Part shown: positions 1 to 6,085 of the stretch, piece by piece
Layout of the letters: every line of letters begins with the position of its first letter
Position numbering within the stretch: position 1 is the stretch's first letter
From: Candidatus Kerfeldbacteria bacterium
Lineage (GTDB): Bacteria; Patescibacteriota; Patescibacteriia; UBA9570
DNA length: 9,635 nucleotides
NCBI GenBank assembly: GCA_003512175.1
Contig: DOSP01000065.1
Location: 1 to 9,635, forward strand
Reading direction: 5' to 3'
Made by a program: the position numbers and the translations under genes
The notes under the pieces: model-generated
Databases searched by the model: none
What the model saw: only the letters and a program-made list of their open reading frames with translations
Told to the model about the DNA's origin: nothing

Positions 1-167
1 AGATGCCAGGCGATTGTACCAGTGATGTTTGGATCGGCCTGATCTACGTCGGCTTGCGGTTGGACAATGGCTTGGTAAGGTTCGGCCGCCTGAGCTGTCT
101 GCAGACAAACTGCTAAAGCTATCACTACGCAGGCGCTGTAGGCTATCCGGCAAAATGGTTTGAGCAT
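1..167 (-). CDS. Secreted protein of unknown function, N-terminal part only
   Basis: Only the first 55 codons are in the window; the gene runs off the left edge. The start is the ATG at 167-165, 12 nt after the stop of the upstream anti-sigma-like gene, so it is probably the third gene of the sigma operon. Residues 1-27 form a clear Sec signal peptide: positively charged start (MLKPFCR), hydrophobic core (ACVVIALAVC), then a likely signal peptidase I site TAQA|AEP near residue 27. Cys21 is preceded by LAV, a poor lipobox, so I do not call it a lipoprotein. The visible mature part (about 28 residues, containing QPQADVDQADPNITGTIAWH) has no motif I recognise. No good Shine-Dalgarno precedes the ATG, so translation is probably coupled to the upstream gene. 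Being in a sigma/anti-sigma operon suggests an envelope or surface role, which is inference. Confidence 0.8.
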   Translation of the reverse strand, partial: MLKPFCRIAYSACVVIALAVCLQTAQAAEPYQAIVQPQADVDQADPNITGTIAWH

Positions 168-179
168 ACTTATCTGCAG

Positions 180-1769
180 CTAACGAATCTGAAAACCAGT
201 GTATTCTGCCGTCTGAAAATCTGGTGTTTGTACAGTGACAGCCAAATCAGTATTACGGGGTAGGTTAGCCTCAACGATCAAAGCCGGGGATAGATCTACA
301 CTGATCAATTGGTTGTTTATTACCCGTACTGCGTCACTGGGCATCTGCCAACCGTTGATCCACACAAACGTGCCATAGGCAAAATTTTCACCCTGGATAT
401 CGATGGTACCGCCAATTAAGTACGGAACTGCTTCAGTTACAGCGGTAATCGTGGGAGTATAACCGCGCAGAATTAACCGACGGTGCTCCACATCTGTTGA
501 TTCAGGCTCAATGGGCAAACCATCGGTAACTCCCAAGCGGCCAGTATCGTTATTGCGTACGACCACAGTATATGAACCAGCCGAGAGCTGATCAATTGGA
601 AAGGTAGCGACGAGCGTGCTTACATCGATGTATTCAACTTGTATGGCGGTGATTGATTCTTTCAGAGACACTGTTTCTTGACCGGCCACAAACCCCTCAC
701 CATAAATGGTTACTTTAATGGATGCACCCGATGTACGGTTTACCCCAAACACATTATTGAGTAAGGTGAGTTCATAGCCTAGTGGATCGGCACTGCTGAG
801 AAATGGTGTCAACCACTGGTCAAATTCTGGAACTTCAGCAGCGATGCCTAAATCGGCAAAGCGCCTCGCCAGATTTTTTTTAATTTGTGCGGTATGTAAC
901 CCATCAGCATTCGCGCGCAGCGTCTGTACTAACGGACCGTCAGCATCAATTGTGCCGTCAGTTTTCATCGCTAAACTGAGTTTAGACAACAATTCTGATA
1001 ATTCTGCTACACTTTGTTGACCTTGTAATACTACTGACGTGGCCAATAAAATGGCATTATCATCACCAGCTTGACTGATATTCATATCTTCAAAACCAGC
1101 GGCTACTTCACCCGGAATCTGGAAGATCGTCAGCACCTCTTGTTCAGCAATTTTCTTTGCCTCAGCTACAGGAATTTCATCCACCACCATAATATGTCGC
1201 AAGCGCGGTATAGTGAGTGTGGTTAACACGTTCACATTCACCACAGCATTTTCTGAGACGTCGGCGATGGCTCGCAACGTCAATGGACCACTCGACAATT
1301 CCCCGGTTATCTCATTGTAATAGTAGCCTTGGGCAATCACTTCAACATAATCTGATGTAAGATTCTGTGTTAGGCGATAATCGCCAAAATCACTATTGGT
1401 GGTGACTTGATAACTAACACCAGTGGGTTGCAGACGGTCATCGAGTTCTTGTACGGTAATGGCTGACCCGCTAATAAATGGACCTTTTTGAATATAGCCG
1501 GTGAGTGGTGTGTTTGGTTGGAACCAACCAGGAATAATCATGATCGCCAATACTACAGCCACCGCTCCAAGGCCAAGGATTGGCCCGAACGTAAACCAGT
1601 GTGACAATCGGCGACGAGGTTGCGCAACGATTTCCCGTCGGTCAGCTAGTTCTTGAGAGCGCAATTGCAATTGTACAGCCAAATGATCGATAAACTCGCG
1701 ATCCGGTTGCACACCCGGTCGGGCGGAACGGATCAAGCTAGAAAAGTGATGTTTAGTCAATTTGGCCAT
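180..1769 (-). CDS. Putative transmembrane anti-sigma factor with large ectodomain (QKGPF-type region plus two IPT/TIG domains)
   Basis: 529 aa. Seen: a charged cytoplasmic segment (residues 1-58) with a PDREFIDHLAVQL helix-like stretch, one strong transmembrane segment (about 60-82), then about 445 residues outside. The ectodomain starts with GYIQKGPFISGSAITVQELD (91-110), continues through a TNSDFGDYRL strand (124-133) and a helical stretch with SQAGDDNAILLATSVVLQGQ (232-251), and ends with two IPT/TIG-like Ig folds (about 340-420 and 438-529; GEGF at 357-360 and GENF at 460-463 sit at the typical turn). From memory, the 91-320 block resembles a module of secreted proteins or lipoproteins in other phyla. 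The start overlaps the end of the sigma gene by 17 nt, the usual arrangement for sigma/anti-sigma pairs, and the single-pass topology fits. I see no zinc-binding HxxxCxxC motif, so this is not a ZAS-type anti-sigma. The anti-sigma role is inferred from position and topology. It could instead be a membrane-anchored surface protein merely co-transcribed with the sigma gene. Confidence 0.72.
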   Translation of the reverse strand: MAKLTKHHFSSLIRSARPGVQPDREFIDHLAVQLQLRSQELADRREIVAQPRRRLSHWFTFGPILGLGAVAVVLAIMIIPGWFQPNTPLTGYIQKGPFISGSAITVQELDDRLQPTGVSYQVTTNSDFGDYRLTQNLTSDYVEVIAQGYYYNEITGELSSGPLTLRAIADVSENAVVNVNVLTTLTIPRLRHIMVVDEIPVAEAKKIAEQEVLTIFQIPGEVAAGFEDMNISQAGDDNAILLATSVVLQGQQSVAELSELLSKLSLAMKTDGTIDADGPLVQTLRANADGLHTAQIKKNLARRFADLGIAAEVPEFDQWLTPFLSSADPLGYELTLLNNVFGVNRTSGASIKVTIYGEGFVAGQETVSLKESITAIQVEYIDVSTLVATFPIDQLSAGSYTVVVRNNDTGRLGVTDGLPIEPESTDVEHRRLILRGYTPTITAVTEAVPYLIGGTIDIQGENFAYGTFVWINGWQMPSDAVRVINNQLISVDLSPALIVEANLPRNTDLAVTVQTPDFQTAEYTGFQIR

Positions 1770-2304
1770 AGTGCTGAAGATAGAGTTGTTTGAATTTTTT
1801 GAGGGCTCGCGAATACCGGGCTCGAACCGCTACGACATTACTCTGGACAATCTGCGCAATTTCCAGATAACTTTTATCGTCCCACAACCGCAACTGCAGC
1901 AATTCTTTATCTGGAGGGGGTAGCTGGTTAAGCACCTGTTGAATCCGTTCTTGTTCAAGCTTACGATCCGTTTGACTAGAACTTGTTTCTGGCTGAGCCA
2001 CGGTATCATGATCTTCTAAATTGTCAGCTGGATGGTGTTGGCGGTAATGATCAATTACCTGATTACGGGCAATGGTATAGAGCCAGGAAGAAAATCGTGC
2101 TCCCGGTGTATAGTGAAATCGTGACAGATGTTCTAAAGCGTGCATAAATACTTGAGCAGTGAGGTCTTCGGCCACCTCTTTGGTGCTGGTTTTATAGTAG
2201 ATGAAGCGGTAAATATCCTCAACAAAAGCGCGATACAACACCTCAAAATGCTTTGGATCTTGTTGAGCCTGCTCAACCCAGTGGCGTTCTTCCGGACGGG
2301 TCAT
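1753..2304 (-). CDS. ECF-type RNA polymerase sigma factor (sigma-70 family)
   Basis: 183 aa from the ATG at 2304-2302, a normal length for an ECF sigma factor (regions 2 and 4 only). Region 2 spans about residues 19-90: EVLYRAFVEDIYRFIYYKTS, then EVAEDLTAQVFMHALEHL (the helix that contacts core polymerase) and FSSWLYTIARNQVIDHYRQ, the hallmark region 2.3/2.4 segment that melts and reads the -10 element. A polar linker (91-115) leads to region 4 (about 115-176), with the LPPPDKELLQLRLWDDKSY…EIAQIV…VRARYSRALKK helix-turn-helix that reads the -35. The frame stays open upstream to about 2391, but I place the start at residue 30 of that frame: an extended -10 element lies just before the 2304 ATG, and the extra residues (such as TVTCHNFYAFTLSIDRASK) do not look like family sequence. 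The product should direct RNA polymerase to a small regulon, held in check by the membrane protein encoded immediately downstream. The divergent secreted-protein operon is the obvious candidate target. Confidence 0.9.
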   Translation of the reverse strand: MTRPEERHWVEQAQQDPKHFEVLYRAFVEDIYRFIYYKTSTKEVAEDLTAQVFMHALEHLSRFHYTPGARFSSWLYTIARNQVIDHYRQHHPADNLEDHDTVAQPETSSSQTDRKLEQERIQQVLNQLPPPDKELLQLRLWDDKSYLEIAQIVQSNVVAVRARYSRALKKFKQLYLQHYGQID

Positions 2305-2311
2305 TTGCCAT

Positions 2312-2320
2312 AGTATATCA
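2312..2320 (-). promoter_or_regulatory. Extended -10 promoter of the sigma factor gene
   Basis: Read on the minus strand this is TGATATACT, matching the extended -10 form TGnTATAnT, with TATACT at 2317-2312. No TTGACA-like -35 stands 17 bases upstream (ATAGAT there), which fits an extended -10 promoter. Seven bases lie between the hexamer and the ATG at 2304, so transcription would begin at or next to the A of the start codon, giving a leaderless mRNA. The promoter looks housekeeping-type rather than ECF-type (no GGAAC-like -35), so autoregulation by its own sigma is not apparent from this element. Confidence 0.55.
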
Positions 2321-2360
2321 GATTTTGAGGCTCTATCTATACTTAACGTAAAAGCGTAAA

Positions 2361-2380
2361 AATTGTGACATGTCACAGTT
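2361..2380. promoter_or_regulatory. Candidate operator: palindrome TGTGACATGTCACA in the divergent promoter region
   Basis: Positions 2364-2377 form a perfect 14-bp inverted repeat, and including 2361-2380 it is a 20-bp repeat with a single mismatched pair. The half-site TGTGA/TCACA is the one used by CRP/FNR-family regulators, but the half-sites are 4 bases apart, not the 6 of the E. coli CRP site, so the binder need not be of that family. The centre lies about 66 bp upstream of the predicted sigma transcript start and about 60 bp upstream of the likely plus-strand start, suitable for regulating both. No regulator gene for it is in the window. Confidence 0.45.
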
Positions 2381-2404
2381 GTGCCCATCACTCGTTTAAT
2401 GCTC

Positions 2405-2421
2405 AGGAGGGTTTAAATACT
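2405..2421 (+). promoter_or_regulatory. Start region of the secreted-protein operon: distant Shine-Dalgarno AGGAGGG and possible -10
   Basis: AGGAGGG at 2405-2411 is a perfect anti-16S match but lies 21 bases before the 2433 ATG, too far for normal use, and no start codon in any frame sits at the right distance. TTTAAATACT at 2412-2421 contains AATACT (4 of 6 matches to TATAAT), about 11 bases before the ATG. If it is the -10, the mRNA is nearly leaderless and the AGGAGGG is not transcribed. The two readings exclude each other. Confidence 0.3.
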
Positions 2422-2432
2422 AACAGCTGTCT

Positions 2433-4022
2433 ATGAAATCCATTGCTTTTATCCTTACGGTCTGTGTTGGCGTTTTGCTTGGAGTGAATCAGACTCAGGC
2501 AGCTACGACAGTGTCGGGAAACTTATTAGCGGATACAACTTGGGATACCAGCGGCAGTCCATATACCATTGCCGCTGATTTAGTATTGTATCCTGGTTAC
2601 ATCCTGACGATTGAACCGGGTGTTGAGGTACTCGTTGATGCTGGTGTGGATGTGGATATTCGTGGCCAGCTGTTAGTCAATGGAACAAGCACTACCCCGG
2701 TCACAATCACTGGATCAGTTGATCCAACCACTAGTTGGTCTGCTACTGGCGGCGATGGTATTCGGATTAATTCTGATCAGGGTGGTTCGTTAACGGCCAG
2801 TTATATGCACATCTCCCATATGCATACAGCGATTCAAGTGGATTGTTGCTATGCTAGTGATCTCAACTTCACCATTACGGACAGTACTTTTAGTGATAAC
2901 ACTGTAGGGATCTTTGGTTATGATGGCCCAAATACTATTACTGTGGAAAGTACCACCTTTCAAAATAATACCTATGCCGTAAAAGGTGTAGATATTAATC
3001 TGGTTGATGCAAGCTTTGATCAAAATACCTATGGTTTGCACTACACATCAGGCGTGAATGTGACCTGCAGCGAGTTTACGAATAATACCGCAGGTGTTGG
3101 TAGCGCCAGCAATGGCAGCATTAGTAGTTCCAGCTTCACAGACAATGTCACCGCATTTGATGAACCTTGGGATTCGTTATCGGTTAGCTCTAATACAATT
3201 ACGAACAACACTACGGGATTTTATTTGGAAGATAACATTGTGGTGAGTGACAACAATATCTATGATAATGCTGCTGGAAATGTGGTCAACGGTTCGAGTC
3301 AGAACTTAACTTTTGAAAGCAACTGGTGGAATAGTACGGACGCCTCCGCTATCGCTGCAACCATTACTGACGCCTATGATGAAGTTGGTCTTGGCATTGT
3401 TGATATTGACCCTTGGTTAACGGGGGAGGTAGATACTGTGGCTGATTGTGCTGTAGTCGACGAAACAGCACCTGCAGAAGTGATCTTAGGTCTTATTCAA
3501 AAAAATCCCTGGAATAAAACAATCACACTCAACTGGATGAATCCAACTGATATCGATTTTGATCACATTCAAATTATCCGAATGGACAAAGACGGGACTG
3601 CAGTAACGCTTACAGAAACTGAGACCAGTGAGCAATATATTGATTCTTCAATTGAGTATGGTATGACGTATACGTATACACTATCTACGGTGGATAGTTC
3701 TGGCAATGCCAGCGTTGGTGTGACGACTGATGCAAAAAGAGTAAAAAGTCCGCATGTGCATCATTTGCGCTTGCAGGCCCGTGGGGCAGCCATTGTGGCT
3801 CGATGGGAACGTTTACCGTTACGCTTGAACCCAGCCGTCGGATATATCGTCTATTATGGGACAGCGGCGGACGATTTAACTTCAAGTATCGATGTCGGCA
3901 ACGCCCGGATGGTTACCATTCCAGAATTAGTTGAGGGGCAATGGTATTATGTTGCTGTTACAGCGTATAATGGTGATGGTGTAGAAGGACCATTATCTAT
4001 TATTAAGTCGATTCAGTTATGA
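2433..4022 (+). CDS. Secreted right-handed beta-helix protein with two fibronectin-III-like domains
   Basis: 529 aa. A Sec signal peptide (1-23, cleavage near TQA|ATT) is followed by a leader strand region (25-100, containing the IEPGVEVLVDAG type of sequence that often opens beta-helix domains). A parallel beta-helix then spans about 100-330. Seven turns share an S-x-F-x-x-N-x-x-G pattern, beginning near residues 151, 174, 193, 213, 234, 254 and 274, about 20 residues apart. The helix ends with SNWWNSTDAS and IVDIDPWLTG, the closing motif seen in NosD/DUF1565-like beta-helix proteins. Two fibronectin-III-like domains follow (about 345-435 and 440-527; ITLNWMNP, YTYTLSTVDSSGN, YYVAVTAYNGDG). 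No catalytic residues, sortase motif, lipobox or C-terminal membrane helix is seen, so it is probably released or held by partners. Such folds bind or cleave polysaccharides or act as adhesins; which applies here cannot be told. First gene of the operon; the next start overlaps its stop (ATGA). The only nearby in-frame start is 2433, since a TAA lies 12 nt upstream. Confidence 0.85.
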   Translation: MKSIAFILTVCVGVLLGVNQTQAATTVSGNLLADTTWDTSGSPYTIAADLVLYPGYILTIEPGVEVLVDAGVDVDIRGQLLVNGTSTTPVTITGSVDPTTSWSATGGDGIRINSDQGGSLTASYMHISHMHTAIQVDCCYASDLNFTITDSTFSDNTVGIFGYDGPNTITVESTTFQNNTYAVKGVDINLVDASFDQNTYGLHYTSGVNVTCSEFTNNTAGVGSASNGSISSSSFTDNVTAFDEPWDSLSVSSNTITNNTTGFYLEDNIVVSDNNIYDNAAGNVVNGSSQNLTFESNWWNSTDASAIAATITDAYDEVGLGIVDIDPWLTGEVDTVADCAVVDETAPAEVILGLIQKNPWNKTITLNWMNPTDIDFDHIQIIRMDKDGTAVTLTETETSEQYIDSSIEYGMTYTYTLSTVDSSGNASVGVTTDAKRVKSPHVHHLRLQARGAAIVARWERLPLRLNPAVGYIVYYGTAADDLTSSIDVGNARMVTIPELVEGQWYYVAVTAYNGDGVEGPLSIIKSIQL

Positions 4023-4846
4023 AATTCTCCTCCCTGAGTAGTTTGTTCTTCCTGACTTTAGCAGTCATATTGGCGCAGCCAGTATATGCTGATACAGAGG
4101 CAGTGATAATGCACGATGAATCCAGAGGTGGATGGATATTTTTCGGTGGTTGTGACAGTGATCTAAGCGTTGACGGCAACTGTGTCGATGGTGCTGGAGT
4201 TGGCCGTGGTACCCATTTTGTAGTTGGAGATTATAACGTCAAGCAAGGTGTCTACCAGTTGTCAAACCCGATTTTGGAGAATGGGCGAGGCAAGGTTATC
4301 TTAGAGTATTCTTATCAGTTCATTACTGAAGAGTCGGTAGAGAGTGATACAACAGATCAAGGTATTATTAAACTGAAGGACATTGATACAGATAAAATAT
4401 ACTATCAGAAAATCATAACTCCAGCTGACGGAAGTGATGACGATTTTGTGGATGTTCGCGTAGCTCTACCAAATGAAGTTGTCACTAAACGGCTACAGCT
4501 AGTTTTTGAAACTGTGAATGATGATGAAAAGTTATCAACGTTAGCAGCCGATGCGATTTGGATGATTTGGCGTGATAAACCTGAACTACATGGAAACGTC
4601 TATTATGAAGTTGCCGGAAAACAATTTCCGGCGAGTGGTGCTTTAGTTGCCTTACAGAATCGTAGTTGCACAAAAACCTATCAATATACTCGAGCGGATG
4701 AAAATGGAGATTATACGTTTACCGGTTTGAAAGTGAAACATCGGTTAGTAGTCGCGGCAACATTAGATGATCGATCTGGTTTGAGATATATAAAAAAAAT
4801 GCGTTTCGGTGAAACTTCCTATCAAGGCTACTTTAGGATAAAATAA
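4019..4846 (+). CDS. Secreted protein with C-terminal carboxypeptidase-regulatory-like (Ig-fold) domain
   Basis: 275 aa. The start ATG overlaps the TGA of the beta-helix gene (ATGA), so the two are translationally coupled; there is no Shine-Dalgarno. A Sec signal peptide covers 1-24 (cleavage PVYA|DTEA). The middle (25-185) is beta-rich with no family I recognise. Near its start two cysteines (45 and 55) bracket an acidic, Gly-rich stretch (CDSDLSVDGNC) that could be a disulfide-closed loop or a metal site. Residues 189-250 (ELHGNVYYE, FPASGALVALQN, then ADENGDYTFTGL) match the pattern of carboxypeptidase regulatory-like or Cna-B-like beta-sandwiches: G-x-V, then A-x-V-x-L, then T-x-x-x-G-x-Y-x-F-x-x-L. 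These are usually non-catalytic stalk or adhesion domains. The last 25 residues are basic and aromatic. The coding sequence is visibly more AT-rich than the housekeeping genes. Function unknown; probably acts with its two secreted neighbours. Confidence 0.8.
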   Translation: MKFSSLSSLFFLTLAVILAQPVYADTEAVIMHDESRGGWIFFGGCDSDLSVDGNCVDGAGVGRGTHFVVGDYNVKQGVYQLSNPILENGRGKVILEYSYQFITEESVESDTTDQGIIKLKDIDTDKIYYQKIITPADGSDDDFVDVRVALPNEVVTKRLQLVFETVNDDEKLSTLAADAIWMIWRDKPELHGNVYYEVAGKQFPASGALVALQNRSCTKTYQYTRADENGDYTFTGLKVKHRLVVAATLDDRSGLRYIKKMRFGETSYQGYFRIK

Positions 4847-4853
4847 CAATCAT

Positions 4854-5999
4854 ATGTATAAATACTATTTAATCGGTCTTTTATTCAGTATCGGTCTCAT
4901 TTTGCCACAGCCCAGCGCGGCTGCAAAAAATTGGACCCAAACTAATGAGTCTGGCTTTGGCGATGTCAGCAATACAGTAGCAACATTTTTCAAAATCTAT
5001 GGAAATTTATATGCGGTCACTGATAATGTGGAAGGAGTGCAAGCCTATCACTATGATAGCGCAGACGAGGTGTGGGAAGAGGTGGCTGCATGGGGGTTTT
5101 TGAATGATAGCAATAATGTTGCAGTCAGTGCTAACCTTAAAATAAGAGGCAATGCAGTTTTCTTGGCGTTCTCTAACGAGGTAACTGGTGCACAAGTGTG
5201 GCAGGTAGAGCATAACGGTTCGCAGGCAGCTGATTTAGTAGCTACTCAAGTGAACTATAGTGGCTTTGGTAATTCCGGTTATCAATCTGTATTGCATCTC
5301 TTAAAATTTGACAACCGGATATTGGCGTATGTACAAAATAGTGGTGACGGTAAGGTAAGAGTTTTACGCAGCCCAATCGATTCATCCAAATCATATGAAT
5401 ATATGTCTTGGGAATTTATGACTGACTTGGACGCAGATTTTTTCGAAGGTCTAGATGCCGCTGTCGTGTTTGAGGATGTGGTCTATATAGCGAATGGTGA
5501 TCCAGCATCTGTCTATACTAGTACTGATGGAAAAAATTATACATATTCCGAGACGTACGCTGAGTATGCGCGAGCCTATAATACTAGTCAGATTTCGTTC
5601 CTGCAGGTTGCCGATAGTGGAGATCGGTTATTTGTAGGTGATACTACGTCACGAAGATTTTGTTATGAAGTACGGCATGAGTTGAGTTATACGTTTAATG
5701 GATCAAATTGGAGTCTTGATACCAATCGTCCAAATAAATCTTTTTGCTATACTCATATGGTACCGAAGCCACACTCTAGTGCCGTGTATGTACTCGGGTT
5801 TGATGAAAAAGACGGTGTTGTCTATAAAATACATGGAATATGGATACAGCAAACAGCGGACGGTTTTGTAGGTAACAATCGTGACGGCATTGAGTCTAGT
5901 AATAATCGTCAATTTTCAGATGGTATTTGGTATCGTGGTGACATTTTTCTGGCTACACAGAATACCACTGACGGCACCCAAATTTGGACAAAGCAATAG
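4854..5999 (+). CDS. Secreted protein, probable seven-bladed beta-propeller
   Basis: 381 aa. Starts 7 nt after the previous stop; a weak AGGA lies 15 nt upstream, too far to be convincing. A Sec signal peptide covers about 1-23 (core LIGLLFSIGLIL, cleavage near PSAA|AKN). The rest is built from about seven degenerate repeats of 40-55 residues, starting near 31, 80, 135, 195, 238, 295 and 336. The clearest read SGFGDVSN…IYGNLYAVTDN…GVQAYHY, GFLNDSNN…IRGNAVFLAFSNEVTGAQVW, SGFGNSGYQSV…FDNRILAYVQN and DGFVGNNRDG…YRGDIFLATQNTTDGTQIW. This resembles the GFGD…F.G.LYAGT.N…G.qiW repeat of bacterial secreted propellers. The protein begins with a NW-TQTNES strand and ends with GTQIWTKQ, as expected if the first and last strands close the ring. 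No catalytic residues or anchor are recognised. It is the last gene of the operon, followed by a terminator. Likely a binding or scaffold protein; the ligand is unknown. Confidence 0.78.
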   Translation: MYKYYLIGLLFSIGLILPQPSAAAKNWTQTNESGFGDVSNTVATFFKIYGNLYAVTDNVEGVQAYHYDSADEVWEEVAAWGFLNDSNNVAVSANLKIRGNAVFLAFSNEVTGAQVWQVEHNGSQAADLVATQVNYSGFGNSGYQSVLHLLKFDNRILAYVQNSGDGKVRVLRSPIDSSKSYEYMSWEFMTDLDADFFEGLDAAVVFEDVVYIANGDPASVYTSTDGKNYTYSETYAEYARAYNTSQISFLQVADSGDRLFVGDTTSRRFCYEVRHELSYTFNGSNWSLDTNRPNKSFCYTHMVPKPHSSAVYVLGFDEKDGVVYKIHGIWIQQTADGFVGNNRDGIESSNNRQFSDGIWYRGDIFLATQNTTDGTQIWTKQ

Positions 6000-6055
6000 T
6001 TTATCATGGGAATAGAACTTGATTGACGGCCTGTTCAGACCATGCTAAAGGTGAA

Positions 6056-6084
6056 GCAAAGAGCGCCACACCGGCGCTTTTTGC
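6056..6084 (+). terminator. Rho-independent terminator of the secreted-protein operon
   Basis: GCAAAGAGCGCC and GGCGCTTTTTGC pair around the 5-base loop ACACC (6068-6072), giving a 12-pair stem with one G·U wobble (6061 with 6079). The T-run sits at 6078-6082 on the 3' arm. It lies 56 nt after the propeller stop and ends just before the ftsK -35, so it separates the two transcription units. On the opposite strand the T-run is weaker (CTCTTT), so termination should favour the plus direction. Confidence 0.8.
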
Positions 6085-6085
6085 G

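Larger units (their letters stand above)
2305..2432. promoter_or_regulatory. Divergent intergenic region between sigma operon and secreted-protein operon
   Basis: 128 nt separate the two divergent starts. It holds an extended -10 for the sigma gene (2312-2320), a 14-bp palindrome (2364-2377), two copies of CGTAAAA eight bases apart (2347-2353 and 2355-2361), a perfect but distant Shine-Dalgarno sequence AGGAGGG (2405-2411) and an AT-rich TTTAAATACT (2412-2421) that could be the -10 of the plus-strand operon. No gene or RNA structure is evident. Confidence 0.7.

Noticed and set aside
105..107. Cys21 of the leftmost secreted protein as a lipoprotein cysteine
   Set aside because: The preceding residues LAV do not fit the lipobox (Gly, Ala or Ser expected at -1), while an AQA|A signal peptidase I site follows.
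2305..2391. N-terminal extension of the sigma factor by 29 residues
   Set aside because: The sequence does not look like an ECF N-terminus and overlaps the extended -10 and the palindrome; the ATG at 2304 gives normal family length.
180..4022. Two divergent genes of identical length (529 codons) as possible duplicates
   Set aside because: Their sequences and domain orders are unrelated (TIG ectodomain versus beta-helix plus FN3), so the equal length is coincidence.
6015..6036. GAAC…GTTC as a possible LexA (SOS) box before ftsK
   Set aside because: The half-sites are 14 bases apart instead of the 4 of the Gram-positive box and lie upstream of the terminator.
6023..6051. TTGACG – 17 bases – TAAAGG as a promoter or attenuator before the hairpin
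   Set aside because: The -10 match is poor (3 of 6), and transcription would run straight into the terminator; the downstream TAGACT/TATAGT pair is a much better ftsK promoter.
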